Part shown: in pieces, positions 46,940 through 55,977 of the stretch
How positions within the stretch are numbered: the stretch's first letter is position 1
Layout: each line of letters opens with the position of its first letter
Source: Candidatus Zixiibacteriota bacterium
GTDB lineage: Bacteria > Zixibacteria > MSB-5A5 > DSPP01
Direction: 5' to 3'
DNA: 64,000 nucleotides
Assembly (NCBI GenBank): GCA_022614805.1
Contig: JAKEHY010000038.1
Span: 252,270 to 316,269, forward strand
The notes under the pieces: generated by a model
What the model saw: the letters and a program-made list of their open reading frames with translations, nothing else
What the model was told of the DNA's origin: nothing
The model's database searches: none
Position numbers and translations under genes: made by a program

Positions 46940-47461
46940 ATGAAAACAGGGTTGTTTCTTCTGATGCTGGTTCTCTTTTCCCAGACCGCTTTTGGCCAGA
47001 AAATAGGCTACGTCGATTCCGACCGGTTGAAAAACGAATACCGCCCCTTTGGGGAGGCCAAAGACCTGTTGAACAATGAAGTCAAGGATTGGCAGCGGAA
47101 AACCGATTCGCTGGCCCGCAACATCAAAATTTTGGAAGATTCGCTGGCCAAAGTGGGGCTGATTTTGAGCCCGGAAAAAAAGAAGGAGCGGGAGGATGAA
47201 ATCACCAAGGTCAAAAAGGAATACCAGCAGTACCTGGCGGAAACCTTCGGCGTGGGAGGGAAGGTGGAAAAACGGAACAGCGAGCTTTCCAAGCCGATTC
47301 TTGACAAGGTCCACGCCGCCATCTCCGAAGTGGCCCTGGAAAACAATTTCGATTTGGTTCTGGATGTGGTGACCGGCAGTGTGGCCTACGGCCGCAAAAG
47401 TTTGGACGTCACCGACCGGGTCTTGGAAAAGCTGAATGCGGCTTTGGGAGGGAAAAAATGA
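46940..47461 (+). CDS. ompH: Periplasmic chaperone, Skp/OmpH family
   Basis: 173 residues. A signal peptide (MKTGLFLLMLVLFSQTAFG) precedes QKIGYVDSDRL, the usual opening of the family; a long charged helical pair (~25-110) forms the tentacles and the end (LENNFDLVLDVVTG) returns to the body. It carries unfolded outer-membrane proteins to BamA. AAGGAG precedes the ATG. The stop overlaps the lpxD start (ATGA). Confidence 0.88.
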   Translation: MKTGLFLLMLVLFSQTAFGQKIGYVDSDRLKNEYRPFGEAKDLLNNEVKDWQRKTDSLARNIKILEDSLAKVGLILSPEKKKEREDEITKVKKEYQQYLAETFGVGGKVEKRNSELSKPILDKVHAAISEVALENNFDLVLDVVTGSVAYGRKSLDVTDRVLEKLNAALGGKK

Positions 47462-48537
47462 AGCTTTCCGAAATCGCCCGGCTGGTGGGGGGGGAGCTGG
47501 CCGCTGCCGGCGATTTGGAAATCACCGGCGTGGCCCCCATCGGACAGGCCGGGCCGGGGGATTTGACCTTCGTCGCCAATCCCCGCTACCGCCCGCTTTT
47601 AAAATCCACGAAAGCCGCCGCCGCCGTCGTCGATAACCAGACCGAATTTCCCGGCCTGGCCTTGGTTCGCCACCCCAACCCCTACTATGCCTTTTTGCTC
47701 GTGATTCGCCATTTTCATCCGGAGGAGCGCCCGGTCGCAGCCGGCATCCATCCGCAGGCTTTCGTGGCGCCGGATGCGCTTTTGGGTAAAGAGGTCGGCT
47801 TGGGCCCGTTTTCCGTAGTCGAGTCCGGCGCCAAAATAGGTGACCGCACCTTGATTGCCGCCGGAAGCTATGTCGGACGGGAAGTGGAAATTGGCGCCGA
47901 CTGCCTGATTTATCCAAACGTTACTCTCCGCGAGCGGGTTTGGCTGGGCAACCGGGTCGTCGTTCACTCCGGTACAGTGGTCGGCTCCGACGGCTTTGGC
48001 TATGCCAAAGAAAAAGGGGTTTATCATAAAATTCCGCAGGTCGGGACGGTGGTCATCGAAGATGATGTGGAACTGGGGGCCAACGTGGCCATCGACCGGG
48101 CCACGATGGGGGAGACTCGCATCGGCAAGGGGACCAAAATCGACAACCTCGTTCAAATCGCCCACAACGTCAAAATCGGCGAAAACTCCATCATTGTTTC
48201 ACAGGTTGGCATCTCCGGCTCAACCGAAGTGGGAAAAAACGTCACCCTGGCCGGTCAGGTCGGCCTGACCGGCCACCTTCACATCGGTGACGGAGTAATT
48301 GTCGCCGCCCAGTCGGGTGTGCACCGGGATTTGAAGCCGGGACAAATCGTTCTGGGCTCCCCGGCGCGGGATTTGCAAAAAAGCAAAAAAATCGAAGCAA
48401 TTATTTCTAATTTACCGGAATATATCGAAAAGCTAAAGAAACTGGAAAGAGCCATCTTCGGCAACAAACACGCCGAAGCTTCCAAAACTCCTGCCGCTAT
48501 TTCCTCCGAAACACCAGAAGAAGTGGAAGCGAAATAG
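47458..48537 (+). CDS. lpxD: UDP-3-O-acylglucosamine N-acyltransferase
   Basis: 359 residues. It adds the second acyl chain in lipid A synthesis from acyl-ACP. The N-terminal UDP-binding domain is followed by a left-handed beta-helix of hexapeptide repeats (IGADCLIYPNVTL, LGANVAIDRATMG) with the catalytic His in VQIAHNVKIG. A C-terminal charged tail of ~40 residues follows the helix. lpxA, fabZ and lpxC, often next to it, are not here. Confidence 0.95.
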   Translation: MKLSEIARLVGGELAAAGDLEITGVAPIGQAGPGDLTFVANPRYRPLLKSTKAAAAVVDNQTEFPGLALVRHPNPYYAFLLVIRHFHPEERPVAAGIHPQAFVAPDALLGKEVGLGPFSVVESGAKIGDRTLIAAGSYVGREVEIGADCLIYPNVTLRERVWLGNRVVVHSGTVVGSDGFGYAKEKGVYHKIPQVGTVVIEDDVELGANVAIDRATMGETRIGKGTKIDNLVQIAHNVKIGENSIIVSQVGISGSTEVGKNVTLAGQVGLTGHLHIGDGVIVAAQSGVHRDLKPGQIVLGSPARDLQKSKKIEAIISNLPEYIEKLKKLERAIFGNKHAEASKTPAAISSETPEEVEAK

Positions 48538-48572
48538 GGGTGAATCTTGTATTCGCCCTTCTGTTTTTTATT

Positions 48573-48618
48573 GTAGGCGGCATTTTAATGCCGCTGCCGG
48601 GCTAAAAGTCCGGCCTAC
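48573..48618 (-). repeat. REP-like double hairpin, copy 2
   Basis: Closed by GTAGGC/GCCTAC. Read on the minus strand it gives GCCGGACTTTTAGCCCGGC then GGCATTAAAATGCC, the same two-hairpin plan as 44235-44276. Confidence 0.65.
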
Positions 48619-48640
48619 GAAAATCTGATTTTAAGTGAAA

Positions 48641-48661
48641 GCGGAAGGCTTTAGCCTTTCA
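48641..48661 (-). terminator. Hairpin after lysA
   Basis: GGAAGGCTTTAGCCTTTC (48643-48660) forms a short stem directly after the lysA stop; the T-run is poor, so termination is uncertain. Confidence 0.35.
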
Positions 48662-48662
48662 T

Positions 48663-49901
48663 TTAACTTTCCCCCCGTAGAAGGTCTCCGTACGACTCGC
48701 GCTTGCGGATGACGCGGAAGCGGGAACCCTCCACCAGCACCTCCGCCGGACGCGGACGGGAATTGTAGTTGGAGGCCATACTCATCCCGTAGGCTCCGGC
48801 GCTCATTATGGCCAAAAGGTCGCCTTGCTCCGGCAGCATCATCTTTCGGTTGCCAGCCAAAACGTCGCTCGATTCGCAGAGCGGCCCCACCACATCCATC
48901 AGCACTGGTTTTCCAGCTCGGCGGTAAACCGGCTGAATTTCGTGCTCCGCTTCATACAGCGCGGGACGGAGCAGGTCGTTCGTTCCGGCATCTACGATGA
49001 CCCAGGTTTTGCCTTTGGTTTTCTTCCGGTACAACACGCGGGTAAGCAGGATTCCGGCGTTCCCCGCCAGAACCCGACCCGGCTCCAGAAGGATGGTGGC
49101 GCCGGTTTGGACCGCCGCTTTGCGCACCGCGCGTGAATATTCAGCCATCGAAGGGGGCTTTTCTTTGCGGTAGATGATGCCCAACCCACCCCCAACATCG
49201 AGGTAGCTTAACGCAAAACCGCGGGCACGGAGGTGGTTAAAAAGTTCAGCCATCTGCCGAAGGGCATCCTTTATTGGCGCAAGTTCCGTCATCTGCGAGC
49301 CGATGTGACAGTCAAGCCCCCGGGCAATGACCCCTTTCATCCGGCGGCTTTTTTCGTACAGGCTGACCGCCTCCTCGAAGGGAACGCCGAACTTGTGCTT
49401 CTTTAACCCGGTGGCGATATGGCGGTGGGTCTTGGCATCCACGTCCGGGTTGACCCGCAAGGCAAAAGGGGCGCGCCTGGCCATCTTTCGGCTTACCTGG
49501 TCGAGCCGTTCGAGTTCTTCTCCGCTTTCCACGTTGAATAATAGAATTCCGGCCCGTAAGGCTTCGGCCATCTCCTTTTCCGTTTTTCCCACGCCGGAAA
49601 AGACGGTTTTGCAGGGGTCGCCGCCCGCTTTTTGCACGCGATGGAGTTCCCCACCGGAGACGATGTCGAAACCGGAGCCGCGGCGGGACAGAAGCTTGAG
49701 CAGCGCCAGATTGGAATTTGCCTTCACTGAATAGCAAATAAGGTGAGGGGTGCCGGAGAGCGCCCGGGTTAAGGCTTGAAAGTTGCTGATAAGGGCGGTT
49801 GAAGAGTACACATAGACCGGCGTTCCCACCTTTCGGGCAAGTTTCTCCAGCGGGACTTTTTCCGCCTGCAAGTTGCGGCCGTTATAGAGGAAAGGGTTCA
49901 T
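48663..49901 (-). CDS. lysA: Diaminopimelate decarboxylase
   Basis: 412 residues. It makes lysine from meso-diaminopimelate with PLP. Lys60 in CYSVKANSNL forms the Schiff base; HIGSQMTEL, VGGGLGIIY, EPGRVLAGNAG and the intersubunit CESSDVLA (catalytic Cys) are present. It lies 77 bases after sdhB on the same strand. Confidence 0.95.
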   Translation of the reverse strand: MNPFLYNGRNLQAEKVPLEKLARKVGTPVYVYSSTALISNFQALTRALSGTPHLICYSVKANSNLALLKLLSRRGSGFDIVSGGELHRVQKAGGDPCKTVFSGVGKTEKEMAEALRAGILLFNVESGEELERLDQVSRKMARRAPFALRVNPDVDAKTHRHIATGLKKHKFGVPFEEAVSLYEKSRRMKGVIARGLDCHIGSQMTELAPIKDALRQMAELFNHLRARGFALSYLDVGGGLGIIYRKEKPPSMAEYSRAVRKAAVQTGATILLEPGRVLAGNAGILLTRVLYRKKTKGKTWVIVDAGTNDLLRPALYEAEHEIQPVYRRAGKPVLMDVVGPLCESSDVLAGNRKMMLPEQGDLLAIMSAGAYGMSMASNYNSRPRPAEVLVEGSRFRVIRKRESYGDLLRGES

Positions 49902-49978
49902 CCTATTGAAAAGTGTTTGAGGTTAGTTCAGAGCTTCGACAGTTTATTTGTTGGGAAGAAGACAAGATGCGGGTCTTT

Positions 49979-50713
49979 TCACTTCCTTCCAAAAATCTTG
50001 GCAAACACCCACCGCAGCGGGTCGAAGAAGCGGTCGGCCACCCGTTCCTTCAAGGGAATGATGGCATTATCGGTGATGTGAATCTCCTCCGGACAGACTT
50101 CCGTGCAGCATTTGGTGATGTTGCACAGTCCCAGCCCGGAGCTGTTTTTTAAGAACTCACTGCGATCGGTTATGTCATTCGGATGCATCTCCAAGCCGGC
50201 CAGCCGGACAAAAAAGCGCGGGCCGGCGAATTCGGCCTTCTTTTCGTGCTCCCGCAAGACATGGCAGACGTCCTGGCACAAAAAGCACTCGATGCACTTG
50301 CGAAATTCCTGCACCCGGTCCACGTCTTCCTGGTAAATTTTGCGCCCGTCCTTGGCCGGCCGGTAGGGGGGGATTTTCTTGTTCACGTCGTAATTCCAGG
50401 AAACGTCGCAGACCAAGTCTTTGATGACCGGAAAGGTCTTCATCGGATATACGGTGATGGGCCGGCCGGTCGGAAGGGAATCGAGCCGGGTTTTGCACAT
50501 CAAAGCTGGCTTTCCATTCACTTCCGCCGAGCAGGAGCCGCACTTGGCCGCCTTGCAGTTCCAGCGCACGGCCAAATCGGGAGCCAGATACCCTTGGATG
50601 TAATGGAGGGCATCCAGCACCACCATCCCCGGGGCAATCGGCACCGGATAGTCAATCGCCTGTCCCCCTTTGGCATCCCCGCGAAAAACTTTAAAAGTGA
50701 CATCGGGCATCAC
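49979..50713 (-). CDS. sdhB: Succinate dehydrogenase/fumarate reductase iron-sulfur subunit
   Basis: 244 residues. It passes electrons from FAD to quinone through three clusters. The [2Fe-2S] ligands are C53, C58, C61 and C73 (WNCKAAKCGSCSAEVNG...C); CIECFLCQDVC and CNITKCCTEVCPEE hold the [4Fe-4S] and [3Fe-4S] centres. It overlaps the sdhA stop by four bases. Last of sdhC-sdhA-sdhB. Confidence 0.94.
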   Translation of the reverse strand: MMPDVTFKVFRGDAKGGQAIDYPVPIAPGMVVLDALHYIQGYLAPDLAVRWNCKAAKCGSCSAEVNGKPALMCKTRLDSLPTGRPITVYPMKTFPVIKDLVCDVSWNYDVNKKIPPYRPAKDGRKIYQEDVDRVQEFRKCIECFLCQDVCHVLREHEKKAEFAGPRFFVRLAGLEMHPNDITDRSEFLKNSSGLGLCNITKCCTEVCPEEIHITDNAIIPLKERVADRFFDPLRWVFAKIFGRK

Positions 50714-52425
50714 TTATTCTCCGCCAATAATCTTTTCAGCTCTTCCGGCATTTCCGGCACAGGGGAGGTGGAAATGTTCATTTCCCCGTTTTTCCGCGAA
50801 ACCACTACATTCAGTTTGCCAAATTTTTCGTCCATATTTGGATAATCAATCCGGCTGTGGGCCCCGCGGCTTTCCTTGCGGGTCAAGGCGGCATTCGCTA
50901 CGGCTTCCGAAACGGTTAAAAGCGACTTCAAATCCCCCACCAAATGCCAGCCGGGATTGTAAGTCCGCTCCCCCTTGACAGCCAGTTTTGCGGCGCGATG
51001 TTTAAGTTCCTCGATTTTGTTGATGCCTTTCTTTAAATCCTCTTCCATGCGGAAAATTCCGACCAAGCTCTGCATCGATTCCTGCAACTCGCGATGAATT
51101 TGGTACGGGTTCTCATCTCCCGAGCGTTGAAAGGGGGTTTCCATATCCTTGGCCGCTTTTTCCAATTCCCCTTGGTCAAGTAAAGGAAAGGAGTTAAGCT
51201 TTCTTGCATATTCGGCGGCTCCCATCCCGGCCCGGCGCCCGAAAACCACCAAATCGGAAAGGGAGTTGCCCCCCAGCCGGTTGGCGCCGTGCATTCCGCC
51301 GGTCACCTCGCCGCAGGCAAAAAGCCCCGGGATGGTGGAAGCGCCGGTTTCGGCATCCACCCGCACCCCTCCCATCATATAGTGTGCCGTCGGCCCAACC
51401 TCCATCGGCTCTCTGGTAATATCCACGTCCGCCAGTTCCTTAAACTGGTGGTACATACTCGGCAGTTTCTTTTTCACCCTTTCCGCCGCCAGGTGGGAAA
51501 TGTCCAGAAAAACTCCTCCGTGGGGGGAACCGCGCCCCTCCTTTACTTCCGTGTAAATCGAACGCGCGACCATATCGCGGGTGGAAAGCTCCATCATTTT
51601 GGGGTCGTAGCGCTGCATAAAGCGCTCTTTTTTGTTATTGGTCAGAAGTCCCCCTTCTCCGCGCACCCCTTCGGTTACGAGAAGCCCCTTCACTCCCGGC
51701 GGCCAGACCATGCCGGTCGGGTGGAACTGGAAAAACTCCATATCAATCAGCTCGGCCCCGGCCTCATACGCCAGGGCATGCCCATCTCCGGTGCATTCCC
51801 ACGAATTGGAGGTAATCTGATAGGCCTTTCCACCCCCCCCGGTAGCCAGAACAATCGCCTTGGTTTTGAAAACGACAAATTCACCCGTCTTGCGCCAATA
51901 GCCGATGGCTCCGGCAATCTTTCCACCATCCTTCAGCAGCCGAAAGATGGTCAACTCCATATAGACATCGATGCCGGAATGGACTCCCTTGTCCTGCAGG
52001 GTGCGAATCATTTCCAGTCCGGTGCGGTCCCCCACGTGGCAGAGCCGCTTATAGGTATGCCCGCCAAAGGCGCGCTGCAGAATTTCCCCATCCGGCGTCC
52101 GGTCAAAAAGAGCGCCCCAATCTTCCAACTCCCGAATGCGGTCGGGGGATTCCTGCGCGTGGAGCTGGGCCATCCGCCAGTTGTTCAAAAACTTGCCGCC
52201 CTTCATCGTGTCGCTAAAATGGGTCTGCCAACTGTCTTTGGCATCGACATTGGCCATTGCCGCGGCAATCCCTCCCTCCGCCATAACCGTATGGGCTTTG
52301 CCGAGCAAGGATTTTGAAACGACGCCGACCGAAAGCCCCTTGGCAGAAACTTCCACAGCGGCCCGCAGGCCGGCCCCGCCAGCGCCGATTACTAAAACGT
52401 CGTGTTCGTGCGTTTCGTAGTTCAA
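50710..52425 (-). CDS. sdhA: Succinate dehydrogenase flavoprotein subunit
   Basis: 571 residues from TTG 52425, preferred because GAGGA lies at the right distance and the TTG overlaps the sdhC stop (TTGA); a GTG ten codons upstream is the alternative. FAD-binding GAGGAGLRA (14-22); the His for covalent FAD attachment is His45 in GKAHTVMAEGG; HPTGMVWPPG and the active-site REPMEVGPTAHYMMGG follow. The sequence style resembles the Sdh1-type enzymes of actinobacteria rather than E. coli SdhA. Confidence 0.93.
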   Translation of the reverse strand: MNYETHEHDVLVIGAGGAGLRAAVEVSAKGLSVGVVSKSLLGKAHTVMAEGGIAAAMANVDAKDSWQTHFSDTMKGGKFLNNWRMAQLHAQESPDRIRELEDWGALFDRTPDGEILQRAFGGHTYKRLCHVGDRTGLEMIRTLQDKGVHSGIDVYMELTIFRLLKDGGKIAGAIGYWRKTGEFVVFKTKAIVLATGGGGKAYQITSNSWECTGDGHALAYEAGAELIDMEFFQFHPTGMVWPPGVKGLLVTEGVRGEGGLLTNNKKERFMQRYDPKMMELSTRDMVARSIYTEVKEGRGSPHGGVFLDISHLAAERVKKKLPSMYHQFKELADVDITREPMEVGPTAHYMMGGVRVDAETGASTIPGLFACGEVTGGMHGANRLGGNSLSDLVVFGRRAGMGAAEYARKLNSFPLLDQGELEKAAKDMETPFQRSGDENPYQIHRELQESMQSLVGIFRMEEDLKKGINKIEELKHRAAKLAVKGERTYNPGWHLVGDLKSLLTVSEAVANAALTRKESRGAHSRIDYPNMDEKFGKLNVVVSRKNGEMNISTSPVPEMPEELKRLLAENK

Positions 52426-53168
52426 AAAATCCTCAAGTCGTGAATGGCTCCGCACGCCACCAACCGGACGTACAAATCAGCCGCCATCACCGCAAAAAGC
52501 GAAGTCCAGGCCCAGAGCATATGGTGCTCGTTTATGCTGGAAACCCCTTTCCAGAGTTTAAAACGAACCCTGCCCGCTTTTGCACAAGAGAAACAATCAA
52601 CATTGCCGCCTACAAAGTGTCTGAAGGAGTGGCAGGAGAAGGTGTAGCCGGAAAGCAGAACGGTGTTGACCAGTAGGACCAGGGTTCCGAAGCCCATACC
52701 AAAATGGCCGCCGAAGCTGAAGGCCTTGATTACATCGTGCCACAGGAAAAACAGAACGACAACGGCGGCATACAAGAAAAAGCGATGCAGGTTCTGGAAT
52801 AGAAAAAGCTTCGTTTCCCCCTGGTAGTCCCGGTGCGGTTCCCCCACGGCGCAGGCGAAAGGATGGGCGGCATAGGCCCGGTAGTAAGCTTTGCGGTAAT
52901 AGTAGCAGGTGAAGCGGAACCCGGCCGGCGCCCAAAGAATCAGAAACGCCGGCGAAAGCGGCCACCAGTCAAAAAGCAACAAGGGGGAGTAAAACGGCGA
53001 GAGGTACGGCCCGGCGATGTAGTAGTTGTTCTCAAAGGCCCGGACCATTGAATAAATGACAAATAGCGTCAGAACCGCCACCGTGGCGGTCGGCGCAGCC
53101 CACCAGGCATCTTTTCTTTGCGTGGTTCCAAACTTGACCATTGCCGCCGGCGCCACAGTCTTTTCCAT
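52422..53168 (-). CDS. sdhC: Succinate dehydrogenase membrane anchor subunit
   Basis: 248 residues. It anchors SdhAB and carries the quinone site and probably haem. Five or six hydrophobic segments with His residues near membrane faces (LHRFF, FLWHDV, SCHSFRHF, NEHHMLW). It has a single anchor gene rather than sdhC plus sdhD. The fit is to the anchor of Sdh1-type complexes by position and topology. First gene of the operon. Confidence 0.8.
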   Translation of the reverse strand: MEKTVAPAAMVKFGTTQRKDAWWAAPTATVAVLTLFVIYSMVRAFENNYYIAGPYLSPFYSPLLLFDWWPLSPAFLILWAPAGFRFTCYYYRKAYYRAYAAHPFACAVGEPHRDYQGETKLFLFQNLHRFFLYAAVVVLFFLWHDVIKAFSFGGHFGMGFGTLVLLVNTVLLSGYTFSCHSFRHFVGGNVDCFSCAKAGRVRFKLWKGVSSINEHHMLWAWTSLFAVMAADLYVRLVACGAIHDLRIF

Positions 53169-53263
53169 TTGATTTTGGAATTTATCGGTTAAGGAATTTT
53201 TATCAAGGGAATTTTAAGATTTGCCGACCGCAAAGGTCGGTAAAATTTGGAAGGCTTTGCCGG

Positions 53264-53929
53264 TTATTTCTTCGGTTCGACCCAGATGCGGGTGGAGGCC
53301 TTTTTGCCGAGCGTGACCATCCGGCCGCCAATTTTAAGCTTGAGCGTGTCGTCCGGCATTTTTCCCAAAATCTCGAGATTTCCCTGCGGGATGATACCCA
53401 ACCGGTCAAGGTATTCCAGAAAGGTGCGGTCCTTTTCGTAAATCCGCGCAACCGTCGCTTTCATTCCGGGCGGGGCCTCGAAAAGCAAAACGGCGTTTTC
53501 GATTTTGCGCAAGGCGGCCCTCCCCAGCGGGTTGCCGTGCGGGCAGGTGCCGTTCCGTCCGAACAACTTGAAAAGCCGTTCCTCCATCTCCGGCGAGACC
53601 GCGTGTTCCAATTTTTCCGCCTCTTCGTGCACCTTGTACCACTCCATCCCCAAAACCTCGGCGAGAAGCTTTTCGATAAGGCGATGGCGAATGATTAAAT
53701 CTTCCGCCGTTTTCCGCCCGTTGGAAGTCAGGGAGATTTTTCCGTCCTTCCCCAGCTTCAGATACTCCTCCTTGGCCAGCCGCCGCAGGGCGAGCGAAAC
53801 GGCCGGCGGCGTGACCCCCAGTTCTGTCGCAATTTTCGAACCGGAGGAACTGCCCCCTTCCTGGGAGAGCTCCCAGATGGTTTTCAAATAATTCTCCTGC
53901 GTGATGGTCGCCTTGCCGGAGGCTTTCAT
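53264..53929 (-). CDS. DtxR/MntR-family metal-dependent repressor
   Basis: 221 residues. N-terminal winged helix (GSKIATELGVTPPAVSLALRRL), dimerisation helices, and an SH3-like C-terminal domain as in DtxR. The metal-site positions read His82 (IIRHRLIE), Glu105, Glu108 and His109 (HEEAEKLEHAVS). Glu105 replaces the DtxR Cys102, as in MntR, and the DtxR Met10/MntR Asp8 position is Asn13. This favours manganese sensing. It is divergent from mntH across an AT-rich operator-like region. Confidence 0.85.
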   Translation of the reverse strand: MKASGKATITQENYLKTIWELSQEGGSSSGSKIATELGVTPPAVSLALRRLAKEEYLKLGKDGKISLTSNGRKTAEDLIIRHRLIEKLLAEVLGMEWYKVHEEAEKLEHAVSPEMEERLFKLFGRNGTCPHGNPLGRAALRKIENAVLLFEAPPGMKATVARIYEKDRTFLEYLDRLGIIPQGNLEILGKMPDDTLKLKIGGRMVTLGKKASTRIWVEPKK

Positions 53930-53947
53930 TATTTTCCTTGACAGAAA

Positions 53948-54000
53948 TAGTTAAACATAGTTAATTTTATCGGTTAATTAAGCTTAATTTTCAAGCTTAA
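53948..54000. promoter_or_regulatory. Candidate operator between the metal repressor and mntH
   Basis: TAGTTAA is repeated at 53948-53954 and 53958-53964; TTAAGCTT (53978-53985) and AAGCTTAA (53993-54000) form a perfect inverted repeat around seven bases. The region is AT-rich and lies between divergent starts, the expected place for repressor binding. Confidence 0.5.
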
Positions 54001-54048
54001 GAAGCCGATACGGTTAAAATAGGGATACGGCCCCGAATTGCAAGCGCT

Positions 54049-55452
54049 ATGAGTCAATCGAATCCAAATCTTGAACCGAAGCCCGAATTGGGCTGGCGCA
54101 AATCGCCCGGTCAAGTTTCCTTGCCGGAGGTTCACCGATCCATCGCGGTGCCGCGTCACTTCCCCTTTTGGCGAAAGATGTGGGCCTATGCCGGACCCGG
54201 TTTTCTGGTGGCGGTCGGCTACATGGACCCGGGCAATTGGGCCACGGACCTTTCAGGTGGAGCCCAGTTTGGTTACACGCTCCTGTTTATCATTTTGCTG
54301 TCCAACTTTATGGCGATTCTGCTCCAACATCTCTGCATCAAGCTCGGAGTTGCCAGCGGGCGGGATCTGGCGCAAGCCTGTCGGGACCACTATTCAACCC
54401 CAATGGTTTGGTTTCTCTGGATTCTTTGCGAAATCGCCATCGCGGCGTGCGATTTGGCGGAAGTCGTTGGTTCAGCCATCGCCCTGCAACTCTTGTTTGG
54501 CATTCCGCTCGTTTGGGGTTGCCTGATTACGGCCCTGGATGTTCTGGCCATTCTGTATCTCCAAACCAAAGGGTTCCGTTATATCGAAGCTTTGGTTGTT
54601 ACCTTGATCTTTACCATTGCGTCCTGCTTCGCTTCCGAATTGTTTTTCGCCAAGCCGAGCCTGCCCGCTGTTTTGCTCGGGTTTGTGCCGAGCGCGGAGA
54701 TTTTAAAAAATCAACAAATGTTGTATGTTAGCATTGGCATCCTGGGTGCCACCGTTATGCCGCACAACCTCTATCTACACTCTGCCATTGTGCAGACGCG
54801 CAATTACGAAGCCACGCCCCAAGGCCGGCGCGAAGCCATCAAATTTTCGACCATTGATTCAACCGGAGCGTTGATGTTCGCGTTGTTCATCAATGCGGCC
54901 ATACTCGTTCTCTCCGCCGCCGCTTTTCATTGGTCGGGCCATCGGGACGTGGCGGAAATACAGGATGCTTATAAACTGCTCACTCCCACTTTGGGGGTAT
55001 CCATAGCCAGTATGCTCTTTGCCTTCGCGCTCCTTGCTTCCGGGCAAAACTCGACCCTCACCGGCACCTTGGCCGGGCAAATCGTCATGGAGGGGTTTCT
55101 CAATATCCGCCTGCGTCCCTGGCTGCGGCGGCTTATCACCCGCGCCATCGCCATTGTGCCGGCAGTCTGTGTCATTGGCTTCTTTGGGGAAGGCAAGACC
55201 ACCGAGCTGCTTATCGCCAGTCAGGTCGTGTTAAGCATGCAGTTGGGATTTGCCGTTTGGCCTTTGATGCGATTCACCAACGAAAAGGCCAAAATGGGGG
55301 AGTTTGCGAACCCGCTTTGGATTAAAATTCTCGGTTGGACGACCACCGCAATAATTATCATTCTAAACGCGAAACTCCTCTTTGATGTACTCCTGCCCGC
55401 CGGGGTCTTGAAGGCCTTTTACGGCTTTTTGGGCCTGCCCGCGCCATCCTAA
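54049..55452 (+). CDS. mntH: NRAMP-type divalent metal (Mn2+) transporter
   Basis: 467 residues, about eleven transmembrane segments. The metal-site motif DPGN (60-63) in helix 1 and MPHN (237-240) in helix 6 are intact, as required for Mn2+/Fe2+ transport with protons. Known MntH imports manganese across the inner membrane. The divergent MntR-like gene is its likely repressor. No strong ribosome site is seen before ATG 54049. usp follows after seven bases. Confidence 0.92.
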   Translation: MSQSNPNLEPKPELGWRKSPGQVSLPEVHRSIAVPRHFPFWRKMWAYAGPGFLVAVGYMDPGNWATDLSGGAQFGYTLLFIILLSNFMAILLQHLCIKLGVASGRDLAQACRDHYSTPMVWFLWILCEIAIAACDLAEVVGSAIALQLLFGIPLVWGCLITALDVLAILYLQTKGFRYIEALVVTLIFTIASCFASELFFAKPSLPAVLLGFVPSAEILKNQQMLYVSIGILGATVMPHNLYLHSAIVQTRNYEATPQGRREAIKFSTIDSTGALMFALFINAAILVLSAAAFHWSGHRDVAEIQDAYKLLTPTLGVSIASMLFAFALLASGQNSTLTGTLAGQIVMEGFLNIRLRPWLRRLITRAIAIVPAVCVIGFFGEGKTTELLIASQVVLSMQLGFAVWPLMRFTNEKAKMGEFANPLWIKILGWTTTAIIIILNAKLLFDVLLPAGVLKAFYGFLGLPAPS

Positions 55453-55459
55453 GTCAGCC

Positions 55460-55888
55460 ATGTATCACAAAATTCTCGTTGCTCTCGAAAACAGCCAGTT
55501 TGACCAAAGTCTTATTCCTCACATCAGCCAACTGGCCCGGCAATTCGGGTCCGAACTGCTCCTGGTGCATGTGGCCGACGGCTGGGTGGCGCGCAATTAC
55601 GATCGCCTAAAACTGGCTGAATCCCAGGAGATGAAAGACGACCGGAGCTACCTTGAAGCTACTGCTGCCCAACTGCGCGCCGAGGGTATAACCGTTGCGG
55701 TGAGGCTTGCCTTGGGCGACCCGCCGACAGAAATCCTCAACATTGCCGGTGATGAGGGCTGCGACCTTATCGCCATGACCACCCACGGCCACCGATTGAT
55801 TGGAGACATTCTCTTTGGCAGTACGATCGAAAAAGTCCGCCACAAAGCGGCCGTGCCCGTGCTGGTTGTGCGGGCGGCGAAAAATTAG
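55460..55888 (+). CDS. Universal stress protein (UspA family)
   Basis: 142 residues, one Usp domain. KILVALENS opens the fold, DLIAMTTHGHRLIGDILFGSTIEKV carries the ATP-binding G..G.........G(S/T) pattern, and PVLVVR closes it. It lies seven bases after mntH, so it is probably made with the transporter; such fusions or pairs are known for NRAMP genes. Confidence 0.88.
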   Translation: MYHKILVALENSQFDQSLIPHISQLARQFGSELLLVHVADGWVARNYDRLKLAESQEMKDDRSYLEATAAQLRAEGITVAVRLALGDPPTEILNIAGDEGCDLIAMTTHGHRLIGDILFGSTIEKVRHKAAVPVLVVRAAKN

Positions 55889-55977
55889 AGGGCTAACTTG
55901 TTCGTTAGGTAGTGGCTTTAAGCCAATTATGAAAAAGGGGGGTCAACTCGCCCCAATCGTTTTATCTTTGAAGGTTA

